A stretch of 64,000 bases of DNA from Jacaranda mimosifolia (Eukaryota > Streptophyta > Magnoliopsida > Lamiales > Bignoniaceae): positions 1,923,507 to 1,987,506 of the forward strand of contig CM032121.1 of NCBI GenBank assembly GCA_018894105.1, read 5' to 3'. The notes below the pieces were generated by a model. It was not told the origin of the DNA. It searched no databases and worked only from the letters and a program-made list of their open reading frames with translations. Position 1 is the first letter of the stretch; every line of letters begins with the position of its first letter. Shown piece by piece: positions 46,625 to 58,759 of the stretch. A program made the position numbers and the translations under genes.

Positions 46625-48181
46625 TTGAGTCCTCTATCGAAAATGGTAAACACTAGGCGAGCTCCATCTGGGAGAGAAGAAAACAGGAGGTCTAGCTCTC
46701 CTCCCCTTCGACAAAACCCAGAGCCAAATGCCTAAGGATCCAGCGCTCAGCCTAAGCCCGTGGTCACACTCACAATGCCCCAGTTAATGCAGCTCATCTG
46801 TGAGCAGATTCTGCACAGATTTTAAACCAACTCTCAGTCACGTTAAACAAACATGTTGTGCAGCCAGAGTTGGTAGTTAGTGCTACACCCCAACCTGCAG
46901 CTCTAGAAAGGGCGTGGCCAGAAAAGCACTCCCAGCGATCGGAGTCTCTAAAGCACCAATCCAGGAGAGAATTGAGCCTGGATCACTTTCCAGGGAAGCA
47001 ACCCGTCCCCCACCAAGAGAGGAGGTAGCAAACTCCGTTAAACATAACGTTCGGCCCCTTCGAGCCCCGCAGCGCGATAGGGTCGAGCGTTCTAGATTCA
47101 GGCCAGGCAGAAACGCCTCCTAGGCAAATCAGCAAGAATGGGATGAGGTATCCCACCAGGTGCAACAGTTGAACAAACACCTGGGGGAGATCTCAAGAAG
47201 GAATGCATACAGAGCTCTCCATCCAGAAAGGCCGCAGGAGATCATTGACGAGCACATCGCCGTTGAGGCAAAGATTTCAACTGGACTTCCAAGGTACGAT
47301 GGCTCTTCAAACCCGAACGAGCACCTGCTATAGTTTGAGCACATGATGCAGCTACATGGGCACAACGAATACATCCATGCAAAGATGTTGGTGACCACAT
47401 TTCAAGGAGTGGCATTGGATTAGTTTGTGAAACTAGAGATAGCATCCATCTTCTCCTATGATCAGCTGTATGATAAGTTTTTGCACTAGTTACAAGCATG
47501 AGGAAAGCAAAACTCCCCCACACCCACTTGCATACTTTGAAACAAGCGGAAGGAGAACCCCTTTGGGATTTTTTCACTAGATTCAACACTGAAGTTCTGA
47601 AGATCGACAGCCCAAGGATTGAGTTCTTGATTGATGTACTTTTCTTGGGCTTGAGGCACAAAGAATACGCTAATGCTTTGGTGCATGAACAACCCAGGAC
47701 AATGGAGGAGCTCCTCGACCTCGCAGAGAGGTACATGACCCAGGAGGAGATGAACAAGATAAAATATGGCAGCATGGAAGTCGATAAAAAAAAAGGCAAA
47801 GAGAACGAGGATAGACAAAATAAAGAGGGGCGTCGTTTCCCAATGAAGCACTTCCATAAATACACTCCACTGAACGTACTGAGGAGAGAAGTGTTGTTCT
47901 CTATTCAACATGACAACCTACTTAAGAAGCCCCAAAAAATCTCAGAAATCAAGGTCATGAAGAAGTCAAAGAAGTACTGCCACTTTCATAAGCAGAAAGG
48001 GCATGACACCGAGGAGTATTTTAACTTGAAGGATGAAATCGAGAGGCTGATCAGACAAGGCCACTTGAAAAATTTCGTCGCAGAACAAGCCCAAAGAGAG
48101 GAGGACATGGCCGACTGGACTCCCCGAAGAGAAAGGTCGGTCAGCCCGAGGAGAGAAGACAAGGGAAAGCGACCTGCCTAG
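46625..48181 (+). pseudogene. Tat gag
   Basis: Starts around MVNTRRAPSGREEN (46643). The middle reads HPERPQEIIDEHIAVEAKIS, GLPRYDGSSNPNEHL and KMLVTTFQGVALD with stops. The open part at 47498-48181 contains TLKQAEGEPLWDFFTRFNTE, a broken knuckle-like CHFHKQKGHDTEEYFNLKDE and the basic tail SPRREDKGKRPA, as in Tat gag proteins. Confidence 0.9.
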
Positions 48182-48299
48182 GAACCCAACCCGCTCGTCA
48201 GGGGAATCATTGACATGATCGCTAGGGGACCTACATAAGGAGATTCCCAAAATACGAGAAAACAAACGCAGAGGCAGCTCGACTCGACCAGACCAGCCA

Positions 48300-48827
48300 A
48301 GGTAGAGTTTTCAACTGACAACCAATACTGAACCAATCTCTTTCACCGATGCAGACCTGGACCACATAGAGAGCAGATGAGCCGATCATAAGATAGATTG
48401 CCCAATGGTGGTCGCCCTAGAAATAGTCAATTTTGAGGTCAAAAAGGTACTGGTCGATAACGAAAGTTTCGTGAACATCATATTCCTCGACTTTGAACAG
48501 AATAAAATTGGGAAAGTTGAAGTTTGATCCTATCAAAACACCCTTGGTCGAATTTGGTGGGTCTGAGATCATTCCAGTAGGATCCATCAATCTTTCCACC
48601 ACATTCGGGCAGGGTCAGCGCAGCCGAACACTGATGATCAATTACCTGGTGGTCGACGCCCCCTTCACACACAATGTTATTATAGGTCGACCAGCCCTCA
48701 ATGATTTTAGAGTTATTGTGTCCACCTATCGCATGAAGATAAAGTTCCTAACCCCAACTAGGGTGGGTAAGCTTGGCGCAATTACACTATCTCTGTCGAT
48801 TCCAGCGACCAAAAGAAATGGCCTGAA
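48300..48827 (+). pseudogene. Tat protease region
   Basis: Two overlapping readings show VLVDNESFVNIIFLD (the DTGSS site is changed to DNESF) and NYLVVDAPFTHNVIIGRPAL, a Gypsy aspartic-protease segment, followed by the linker to RT. A frameshift lies near 48510. Confidence 0.75.
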
Positions 48828-49745
48828 TTGAAGCCCTTGGAGGATGCCCCAATAGCGAAACTCGAGGAGAGACCTTCGTCGAAGAAGCGAAAGTTGAAGG
48901 ACACCAGGGTCAAACCCGTTGGCGAATTCAAAACAATCAAGCTCGAGCCTGGGAACCCTAACAAAACCACAAGGATTGGAAGTGATCTGGGGGATCGATT
49001 AGAATGCCTTATGGTCGATTTCCTCCAGCGCAACATTGATGTTTTTGCATGGAAAGCTGCAGATCTTCAAGGCATCGATCCCAACATCATTGTCCACCAA
49101 CTTAACGTGGACCCAGCCCACAAACCAGTGCGGCAGAAGAAAAGAACTTTCAATGCTGAGAAGACTCAGAACATCGAGGAGGAGGTTGGCAAGCTTTTGG
49201 AAGCAAGATATATTGTAGAAATCCAGTACCCCTCTTGGCTTTGTAACGTTATACTTGTCCCCAAGAATGAGGAAAAATGGAGAATGTATAATGACTTGAC
49301 TGATTTAAATAAAGCTTGCCCTAAAGATCCTTACCCCTTGCCTCGTATAGATCTATTAGTTGATTCTACTGCTAGTTGTGAGTTGCTAAGCATGATTGAT
49401 GCATTTCAAGGTTATTACCAAATATTTATGGCACCCGAGGATAGAGATAAAACCTCTTTGGTCGTTCCTAACGGGATATATTGCTTCCTGATTATGCCTT
49501 TTGGACTTAAAAATGTAGGGGCAACATACCAGAGATTAGTCAATTTCAAGTTTAAGAATGAAATCGGCAAGTCAATGGAGGTTTATGTCAACGATATGAT
49601 TGTAAAAACCAAAAAGGCAAAAGACCATCTAATTGACCTTGGCCACACCTTTTCCATACTGAGGGCTTTCGGTATGAAGCTCAATCCTAGCAAACGCATC
49701 TTCGGTGTTCGAGGCAAAAAATTCCTTGGCTATATGGTCAGTTAG
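48828..49745 (+). pseudogene. Tat reverse transcriptase
   Basis: A 305-codon open stretch with VFAWKAADLQGIDP, HKPVRQKKRTFNAEKTQNIE, WRMYNDLTDLNKACPKDPYP (RMCVDFTDLN motif), LLSMIDAFQGYYQIFMAPED, and the catalytic box as YVND at 49584-49595 instead of YVDD. It ends LGYMVS-stop, where the connection to RNase H should follow. Changing the second catalytic aspartate to asparagine would inactivate the enzyme. Confidence 0.9.
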
Positions 49746-50300
49746 AGAGGGATCGAAGCCAACCCGCAGAAGATCTAAGTAATTCTGGACATCACCCTAC
49801 CTCACACAGTTCGTGAAGTCCAGCGTCTGGTCAGCAGTGTTATAGCCTTGGGCAGATTCATAGCCCGACTAGTGGACAAGAGCCTAATTTTCTTCAAAAT
49901 CCTTAGAAATGCAAAAACGTATGGATTCAAATAGGATTAGCAGTGCAATCAGGCCTTGCTAGAGCTCAAGCAATACCTCACTTCGCCACCTATACTCACC
50001 AAACCCGAACTTGGAGAGGTACTACAGCCATACTTGGCAGTCTCCTCGGCCTCAATTAGTTCAGTGTTGACAACGACAAGAGCAGGAAACCCCCGTCCAG
50101 TATATTATTGCAGCAAGGCTCCCCAGGGGCCCAAGCATAATTATTTGGAGATCGAGAAGTTTACTCTGGCCCTAGTCACGACGGTCAAGAAATTGCGGCC
50201 TTACTTTCAACCCTACACAATTTCAGTATTGACGAATCAGCCGCTAAAATAGGTGTTGTCGAAGCCAGACACTTCAGGTCGGCTCATCAAATGAGCCATT
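49746..50300 (+). pseudogene. Tat RNase H (first)
   Basis: Reads LELKQYLTSPPILTKPELGE, LAVSSASISSVLTT, PVYYCSKAPQGPKHNYLEIE, KFTLALVTTVKKLRPYFQPY. This is the Gypsy RT-linked RNase H. Stops lie before 49956 and at 50250-50252. Confidence 0.85.
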
Positions 50301-50399
50301 GAGCTTGGCAAATTCCAACCACCGACCGCCATTAAGGCACAGATACTAGCCGACTTCATCATCGATTGGCTCGACCTACCGACGCAGAGCGTTGAGAGT

Positions 50400-50794
50400 A
50401 CCTCCATATGCACCTTGCACGTCGATGGGTCCACAACCTCATCCGGAAGAGGGATAGTGATATCCCTCCAATCCCCACTGGCCGAGGAATATGATTTCGC
50501 GGTGAAACTCAACTTCCCGATCACTAATAATAAAGCGGGATATAAGGCTCTCACCACAGGAATGCGCATGGCCACAACCCGTGACATCAAGCAGCTTGCT
50601 GCATTCACCAATTCTTAGTTGGTGGCAAAATAAGTCGAGGGCAACTTTGAGATGAAGGAACATAAAATGGAGCAATATTTAGTAGAAGTGCACCGATTGA
50701 GACACATGTTCAGAAACTTTTCGCTGAGCCAAGTCCCCCAATCAGAAAATGAACGTGCAGACGCGCTCTTGAAGCTAGCCAACTCGATGAAGGG
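50400..50794 (+). pseudogene. Tat second (archaeal-type) RNase H
   Basis: Reads CTLHVDGSTTSSGRGIVISL, AVKLNFPITNNKAGYKALTT, then after a stop YLVEVHRLRHMFRNFSLSQVPQSENERADAL in pieces. The DGS start, the E-to-G changed NNxAEY-like motif and the NERADAL ending are those of the additional RNase H found in Tat elements. The nested MITE cuts in just after LLKLANSM. Confidence 0.85.
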
Positions 50795-51527
50795 CAGGGA
50801 TGGCAAAAATACCCATCCCCGTAGGTATCCGTGGGGAATTCCTCACGACAAGATGGATTCGGGGAGAATTATCCCCTCGTGGGGACACGGATGGGGATAA
50901 TTTAATCCCTATTTGCTAAATTGGGATGGGGACAGGGACTGTGATCCCCGTCCCATGGGTACCCGTTACCCATTAATTAAATTACTATTATATTTATATA
51001 TAAATATTATATATATAATTAAATATATATAAATATAAAATGAATTTTGAATGCTTCACAATACAAGAGGATAAAGATAATGATGTAAATATTTTTTAAA
51101 TTAATATAGAAATGTATTTGGTTGTTTGAATTATTTTTTATTCTAATAAAATACATATATTTTTGTAAGAGCTTATTTAAATGGAGAGCTCTTGTGAAGA
51201 GTCAAGCTAAATAGGAGAGCTAAGAGCTTTTTGGAGAAATTGATGAATTGTTATGGTTTTTTTAAATTTTATGTTTATGTATCAGTTATCTTTTAATATT
51301 TTGTTGTAAAATACAATTAAATATCATGTGTTATGTACTTATGTTTAACAATCTTTTAATTTTGGAAGTAATTTACATTATTGAAAATTTTTAATATTTT
51401 TTTTCTAAAATTTTAAATAAATTTGATAAATTAAAAAAATTATCAAATCCGTGGGTACCCGTCTCCCCACGGGGGCGGGGGGCGAGGGAGCTATCCCCAC
51501 CCTCGCTCCACCCCGTTGACACTCCTA
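50795..51527. mobile_element. hAT-like MITE nested in the Tat element
   Basis: 733 bp. The ends read CAGGGATGGCAAAAATACCC and, inward from the right, TAGGAGTGTCAACGGGG. Flanking 8-mers atgaaggg (50787-50794) and acgaaggg (51528-51535) match at 7 of 8. GC-rich ends with CCCCGT(G)GGGTACCCG and an AT-rich core. It splits the pol frame between the second RNase H and integrase, so it inserted after the Tat element. Confidence 0.85.
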
Positions 51528-51535
51528 ACGAAGGG

Positions 51536-52865
51536 TACCAGAGAAAGAACAATGACATTCTTGGTGGTCGACAAGCCTTGTGCCACTACCATCGATCAGG
51601 GCCCCATCGGGTGCCTCGAGGAAATAGCCCTCTTTTGATAGGATCCAATAAAAGTTTATCTAAGTCGGGGTACCTTTCCCGATGACGAAAAGGAGGCCCA
51701 CAAACTCAAGGGGTTAGCAGCTAAGTATGCGCTAGACGAGCACAACCAGTTGTATTATAGGTCGATAGCAGGACCTCCACTTAGATGTCTAGAACCCAAC
51801 CAGGCAAATGAGGTGTTGCAAGAGATACATGCTGGCATCTGCGGCAACCACTCGGGCGATCGATCCCTGGCACACAAGGTCATTCGCTATGGATATTTCT
51901 GGCTAACGTTGTTGAGAGATTCTGTCGACTTCGCTAAAAAATGCTCATCATGCCAAATCTACTCGAACATTCAGCACCAGCCGACGACACCGATGATCAC
52001 CGTTAACATCACTTGGCCATTCGACCAATGGGGGATCGACATAGTAGGGTCAATCCCAAAGACTTCTGGCCAACGCAAGTTCATCATAGTGGCCGTCGAA
52101 TACTTTACTAAATGGGTGGAAGCTGAAGCTGTCCCAAAGATCACTGATGCGGCCATTAAAAGTTTCATTTGGAAGAATATAATATATCGATTTTGATTAC
52201 CTAAGGTCTTAGTCTCAAATAACGGCACCCAATTTCAAAGCAAAAACACGAGAAAATGGTGCGAGACCTTAGGAATTGTCCAACACTTCACTTCAGTGGG
52301 AAATCCACAGGCTAATGGATAGACCAAGGTCACCAACAGAACTGTCCTTAACCACATCAAGAGTCGAATAGCGAGGACTGGGGCCAATTGGGCAGATGAC
52401 CTCCTTGTTGTGCTTTGGGCTTATAGAACGACGCCTCAAGCAGCCACGGGTCATAGCCCGTACAGCCTAGTCTACGAATTCGAGGCGAAAATCCCGTTAG
52501 AACTGATTCAACATACTACAAGGGTGACCCACTATAACACGATAACAAATACATCGAAGAGGACACTAGATCTAATCACCGTTGACGAGCAGCGCCATGC
52601 ATCTTACAACACAATGTAGTGATATCGCTCAAAGATGGCAAACCGCTATAACAAGACAGTGCGACCCCGAAGCTTCAAGGTGGGCGACCTCATCCTCAAA
52701 AAGGTGGAGGTGTTTAAACTTGTGGGGAAACTCGACCCAAAATGGGAGGAATCGTACTCAGTGATTAAGGTGTCAAAAAATAATACCTACCGACTAGCTG
52801 ATGCATCAGGCCGTGAGCTACCTCGACCTTGGAATGCAATAAACTTGAAAAAAAAATTTGTGTAA
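51536..52865 (+). pseudogene. Tat integrase
   Basis: The open piece at 51750-52196 has the HHCC zinc region (H-x5-H of EIHAGICGNHSGDR, and CSSCQ), then PFDQWGIDIVGSIPKTSGQR with the first catalytic aspartate, and YFTKWVEAEAVPKIT. Later pieces read HFTSVGNPQANG (glutamate region), NWADDLLVVLWAYRTTPQAA and the C-terminal KVGDLILKKVEVF and PRPWNAINLKKKFV. Stops at about 52194 and 52320 and a frameshift near 52560-52630 break it. Confidence 0.88.
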
Positions 52866-52954
52866 CTGGTCATTGATGACCTTTGTATCACCCAACGAAG
52901 TGAGATTATGACATGTTGAAACCGTGTGGAACAGAATGAATCTCTCTAAAATAG

Positions 52955-53285
52955 TCGACCCATAGTCGACAAAAGGCTCTATGCTGCCAAGTAAAGGCCT
53001 TTGCACTGAGACCAAACAGTCAACCCCGCAGTCGACAAGAGGCTCTACGCCCCCAAGTCAAGGCCTTTGCGCCATGACCAAACAGTCGACCCCATAATTG
53101 ACAAAAGGCTCTACGCTGCCAAGTCGAGGCCTTCACGCCGAGACCAAATAGTCAACCCCGCAATCAACAAAAGGCTCTACGCTGCCAAGTCGAGGCCTTT
53201 GTACCGAGACCAAATAGTCGACCCTGCAGTCGACAAAAGGCTCTATGCCGCCAAGTCGAGGCCTTCGCGCCCAAACCAGATAATC
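52955..53285 (+). repeat. Tandem repeat, about 66-bp unit, five copies, in the Tat 3' region
   Basis: Units beginning GACAAAAGGCTCTACGCTGC recur about every 66 bp from 52955 to 53285 with small changes. Because 66 is a multiple of three, one frame (53067-53384) reads a 22-residue repeat with the core DKRLYAAKSRPS. Tandem repeats between integrase and the 3' LTR are known in Tat elements; the coding look may be only a consequence of unit length. Confidence 0.9.
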
Positions 53286-53827
53286 AGCAAATCAATCTCC
53301 ATGCCAAAACCAAGCAGCCGACCTCGCAGTTGGCAAAGCAGCCTTTACGATGCGAAGTCAAACCCTATGGGCCGACTTAGTTAAAATTATTAATTAAAAG
53401 TACAACGATAATAAACTTATCCTTCAATTTTCAAGGTTATTCCAAACTTGAACATTAGCTATTATGCTAGCGGATTAACTACAACTTGCTCAACAAGAGT
53501 CAAGAATCAATTCAGAAAAGCACAACCTTTATCCGATGAAAGACATGAATGAAAATTACTTACCACATTCGTAGGCATCCATCTGAAAATTTCGACAAGC
53601 AGAACAATAAGTTAATGCTTTGCAAAACACGTACGCCTCAATCAAAGCAATTCATAACAAAAAACAAGAAGAGTTATGATCAAAATTACAGTCAAGAAAA
53701 AGCAAGGTCATCGTTTAATCATTCCAAAAAAAAAGCCTCATCGAGGGAATAATTCAACAATCATTGTCAAAATCCTTACCGAGGCTGATACATACACATC
53801 AGACAAAAGTAAATAACAAAGCTAGGC

Positions 53828-56050
53828 CTAGTTGGAGCTGCCGACCTCTTCAACATTGGGGGCAGGGGCAGAAGCAGGAGCTGGAGCTGGAGCAGCAAAT
53901 GGTTGGGGTTCGGGCAGGGCCATCGACACGGGGACCGCGACAGTCACTAGTTGAGATGGGCTAGCTTCATCCTATAAGAACTACCGTTCGAAGATCGAGA
54001 AGAAGGTAGCGACATAAGCTCTACCCTCTAACACCTCGTGGACGAGGTCGCCGACGAACTCGAACTCCCAGGAGACTGCCTTCAGTTTTCTATCAATCTC
54101 AGCATGCCTCATTTCCTTGACCATCAATTCGTCCTCTTCCTTCGGGTATGGGCGCAGCTATTCATCAAGTGCATGGCTCATTCGGGAGCGGTCCTCGGCC
54201 CGAAGCGCATAGCCCAGAAACTGCATTTGTTGAATGGCCTTTTGAAAAGCGTTCTGGGCGTCGTCCAAGGAGAGCACAACACTCACATCCTGGAAAGATG
54301 GGATGACCATGAACTACTACACAGCTTCTCGACGTACTTGTGGCAATACCTAGCTAAACTTCACCCTGGCCTCCACCAAGCATGCATTTCGGCTCACTGA
54401 TTGACCGAAGTTAAAGGCCACTTGCACATCCAGCTGCAGCTTCTTGACTATGTCGTCCATCTTTATTCTCTCTTTAACAGCAAAGATGACTTGCTCATCC
54501 TTCTGCTCTAGCTCCTGGGTCAGTTGACCGACCTACTTCTCCAGCTTGTCGACCTGCATCTGCAAAGACTCCAGCTAACCCTTCAAAGTCTTGGCATCCC
54601 CGCTCCCCTCCAACTGTTCTCGATCAGCCAGGGCTAGCTCTTATCAGCGGTAGAAATTGTAGCCCAGTTGCTCGACCTGAAGCACAAAAGGCATTACCAT
54701 CTACTCGAGAAAAGTATAAACACACTAGAATAAAAGACACAAAACCATACCATGTTGGCATGGTAGGCAAACTGTCGAAGGGCCGCAAACTGGATCAGCC
54801 CCATAATTCTTTTTTGGTCAGCCAAGAACTGACCCGCCATCATCACCTTCAGAGGGGCCACCCTAGTTGGCCCTTCAGTGTCCATGCACATAGAATTGTG
54901 CACGATAGGGCTGGGCTCTACCCCGAATCGAGGAGAAGGAAACTGGGGCAGATTGAAAAAAATGTCATCCCCTCAATCCCCAAAGAGATCTTTCTCGGTC
55001 GGCAGCCCAAACCCTACAGCTTTCCCTTTGCCACCCGACAGCAGCTTTCTTGGGCGAAGGGCCCCCCTGCTCGATCATAGGCCTCTTGCCTCGACCCACA
55101 GGGCTCTCGCTTGTGATGGCCACCGCTCGACCAGGCGATGGACTTGGCGACGACGAGGGTGCTGCAGCTACTCGACGTGGCTCTTAAGCGGCAGCCGATA
55201 CTCGATGAGCAGTTGTCCCTTGGCGGCACTGCTGATTCTGCTCAACTCGAGCCAGCGCTTCAGCTCGTGATCTGTTCATAATTTCCACGCGATCTGCCAA
55301 ACATCAAAATTATCAAAGATCATAAACAAAAACTCATCCACGACATCAAACGTAACAAACAACAAGACACACTCTCTCTACCTATTTGGTAATCCGCAGG
55401 AAAATTTAATGGGGACAGTGACAGTCCAGCTAACACTAGATGCCTCTCATCGATAAAAACAGAGGCCTCCATCGGCCCAAACTCGACCAGATCCCGCACA
55501 AATGTGTTTGGCCAGGTTGGGGTGTAATTTCCCGGCATATCGATATGCCCCCTCCACTAGCAAGCTGATTAAACAAGTGCATCAAAACTATAAAACTGCA
55601 AAGGGTAGAAAAATAGTTCGGTAGAAGTTGTGTGATACATACTTGAAGACCCCTGAGTAGACCAATCATACTATCACTCAGAGGGAACCTAAGCCCACAT
55701 CTAAACATGTCCTTGAAGACAGTAATATAGCCCGCAGGAGCGCGATGCATTCAACCAGGTGGTCTAGGGGTCAACAACTGATATTCGGGAGGGATATGAT
55801 ACAGCTCTCTAAGACACCTCAAGTCCCCAGGGTTCATGGTAGATATTATTTCACTGTAGTGACTGGGAGTAAACAATTGACCTCCCAAAGAGGGAATCTG
55901 GCTTGGCCCAACTTCTTTTCCCCTGCGGTTCTGCTCGAGCTGCTGGAACTGGAATCGTCACTCAATGACTCGCTTGACGACCCAGAGGAATACCAACGCC
56001 TTTCGGACTGGGTGGCCTCACTGTCCCCCCTGACTACCCTTAGAGCTATA
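53828..56050 (-). pseudogene. Decayed antisense ORF of the Tat element
   Basis: On the minus strand the 3' region encodes a broken protein. The order is a serine-rich start (DDSSSSSSSSRTAG, about 55920-55970), MNPGDLRCLRELYHIPPEYQ with LLTPRPPG then TGA, YITVFKDMFRCGLRFPLSDS (55680-55730), a block with APLKVMMAGQFL (about 54850), a coiled-coil-like Q/E/K-rich part (about 54440-54620), and an acidic Pro/Ala-rich tail ending EEVGSSN-stop at 53828. This matches the long antisense ORF known in Tat/maize-type elements, annotated elsewhere as putative plant transposon protein; its role is unknown. Several stops and frameshifts. Confidence 0.75.
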
Positions 56051-56437
56051 TAGCCCCAGCATGATTCTCAAAGTAAATTAGATGACAGGAAGTAAAAATA
56101 GAGAAACACTTACTAAATGCAAAGGTTAAACTCAGAAAGTCTTGGAAGCGAGGATGATTCGATAAGCGCTCGACCAGATTCTAATGTGGTAAAAGAAAAA
56201 ATGGCCAGAGTTACAGTAGGTATTTATAGAGAGAGAAGCGCGGCAAACCAAATATCTGTAATACTGTCTGTAACCGCTATGCCGCCCCACACGCGCCATG
56301 ATGTGACCTCTCAATAAATGCGCTGAACCCTAGTCGAATTTCAAAAATCCTGGTTGATTATCGCTAAAAGCTGATTTTGCTACTTCCCAACACTTCTCGT
56401 CGAATTTTCGTTCAGCTTTGCGAAGTAGGGGGACTTA

Positions 56438-57155
56438 TGATATAGGACGGCCCAAGTACTTAGGCCCAAACTAAGTTGGCCTAGTCAGGTGCCTAGGGCC
56501 CTTATGCCTCATTAACTTCACTCGACCAAGTTAGCCCAGAGACTGGCACCTGAGGCCTATGGATTTCCTCGACCTCAGTCGACCATGTCGAGGTCGAGTC
56601 TAAGGTCGAGATTCAACCATGTCGAAGTCGATCCGGAGATCGAGAATAATACAGTACTCTGCCACCGCATTAAATGCACTGGCGGGCAACATGCCTCCGC
56701 ATTAATGATGCATGCCTTCCCCCTCACCGCCTGACACAGCAGGCACCGCTATAGTGTACTATCTTATCCTTGAAACCTAGAAGAGCAGTTAGCTGGAGGT
56801 ATGCAGGACAGCGAAATGACCAATTACTCCTAGACTAACGCTAAAGGCCCCCTTAGTGTACCAGGGGCATTCCGGGCCTTTCCTCAAAGGGAGAAGGATA
56901 TATGTACCCTCACCCCAATCTTCTAAAGGTACACACTCATATACACTAAAAAGCCCTTACTCCGTTGTTCGATATTTGAGGTTGATTTCTACCGACTTGA
57001 ACGTCGAAGGGCCTAAGCTAAGGGCTCCTCTGCTAGCCTAACATTTACTGTGATTGCAGGATTCTTCCCCATCCAAACAGGACTATAGATCCCTCAGGTC
57101 GAAGTCCTACCCATATTCAGAGTCGGATCCCTATCCACCGAACAAACCCTCATCA
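56438..57155 (+). repeat. Tat 3' LTR
   Basis: 718 bp, starts TGATATAGGACGG and ends CCTCATCA, immediately followed by TTTAT. The polypurine tract lies at about 56423-56434. Confidence 0.93.
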
Positions 57156-57160
57156 TTTAT

Positions 57161-57523
57161 ATATAGAGAGTTTTATATTTTTAAAGTGATAAGTTGATTT
57201 TGAATATTTTATAATTTATTAATACAATTTAATATTAATATTATCATAACTTAAAATTATGTGTTGGAAAATAAACGTGCCACGATGATTAATGTTATTG
57301 CAATAATTCATCCAAATTGTGCTTAATTGCATCTTAGATCGTTGGAAAATAATAGTAGCTTGGCCAAAAACTTTGGATTAAGTATCCATGTGGCCAAGAG
57401 GGTATTAGTAATGAAGAGACAAGACTCTTTTATTAAAATTTCTTTGTCGGAGGCCAAGACAACTTCATTTTTTAATTTAAGATTATCAAATTGTAAGAAT
57501 TAGCAATTTTGTTACATTCTACC
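57161..57523. other. Spacer
   Basis: AT-rich, nothing recognised. Confidence 0.35.
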
Positions 57524-58332
57524 CATGAGTGTAAATTTAGCCAAGCTGGCTCAGCTCGATTTGGAAAAACTTAGTTCGAACTTGAGACTATTTAATTTTG
57601 AGCCAAACTTATTGAGCTTGAGTTTGAAATCAAGCCAAGCTTGATTTTTAAGATGATAGCTCGAAAGCTCGAGCCGCCTCATGAGTCTTAGTAATTTTTA
57701 AAACAATATATACCCCAAATAATATATATAAAAATAATATTCAGAAAATATGTGCCACAGAGTTAGATAATTTCAAAATATAATTTCACTTATATATTAC
57801 TTATTAATAAATAATAATTTATAAGATACTAATTTATGATTTATAAAATACTAAAAATAAATCGCATGATATATTTGAAAAAATATATAAATTTTCTAAT
57901 TTAAATAATTTTATAAAATATATAATAATATAATAAATTTCATTGTGTAATATATTATATATGATTGCTACATGTTTTCTAAATTTAATAATGCAAGTAT
58001 GAAATGAAAATTCATCATTAACAAATTTATTTTTATATTTTAATGTTCAAACTTTAAAAGTCAAAACATTAATCTTAAAATTTATAAAAGATGATTGACT
58101 TTTAAAAATTTTGATGTTGGTGTTGAATTTGCTAATAGATAGCATTTTTCAAGAGTTTTATAGAAAATAGTGAGAACTAAATTAAATCCGATGAGCTCAA
58201 GCTCAAACTCGCACATTAAATGTGAAAGATGCTGGATGAGCTCAAACTTTGTTCTAACTCAATATCTTATGATCTCATAACCTCGAGCTTGAGCTTGCAA
58301 TTTTTGCTAAGTTCGACTCGTTTACAGCCCTA
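57524..58332. mobile_element. hAT-like MITE, third family
   Basis: The left end CATGAGTGTAAATTTAGCC and the right end read inward, TAGGGCTGTAAACGAGTCG, together with GAGCTCGAG-rich subterminal blocks at both ends (57550-57680 and 58190-58320), are typical of plant hAT-type MITEs. The 8-bp flanks attctacc and attttatg match at 5 of 8, so the insertion is old. About 809 bp, core AT-rich and non-coding. Confidence 0.65.
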
Positions 58333-58708
58333 ATTTTATGTGTATATTAAATTTTTATAGAATTATTATAATATAAAAAATAAAAAATATTTATCTTTTA
58401 TATGATATGAACTCTTTTATGATTTTAATATAGTTATTCAAATCTTTACATAAATGAAAACCAAAAAGTTATAGAAAATGATGTTAATGGGGTATAGAGT
58501 ATATGGGTTATAAATGACAGTTACTTTAATTTATATTTATAAGAACTAAAAGATAAATCCGTGGCATAGACACATAACTCAAAAACATATTAAACAAAGG
58601 CGATACTTTATTGATAATATAAATTAACAGTGCATGTATATTTAATGTGTGTACATTTAATAATTAAAGTGATCAATGTACATAATAATAATAATAATAA
58701 TAATAATA

Positions 58709-58759
<51 letters not shown>

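Larger units (their letters stand above)
45883..57155 (+). mobile_element. Full-length Ty3/Gypsy LTR retrotransposon, Tat lineage
   Basis: 11,273 bp flanked by the 5-bp duplication TTTAT (45878-45882 and 57156-57160). LTRs are 45883-46601 and 56438-57155. After the left LTR a degenerate binding site (GTCGCCGTCTATGGGAA, about 46605-46621) resembles the GGCGCCGT-type site of Tat elements. A G-rich purine tract (AAGTAGGGGGA) precedes the right LTR. Gene order is gag, protease, RT, RNase H, second RNase H, integrase, followed by a 3.5-kb 3' region with tandem repeats and an antisense ORF. The dual RNase H, the gag knuckle type and the antisense ORF place it in Tat. All frames carry stops, and a MITE is nested at 50795-51527. 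Confidence 0.95.

Noticed and set aside
47242..47911. Long minus-strand frames opposite the Tat gag
   Set aside because: Antisense shadows of the gag coding region with no motif of their own.
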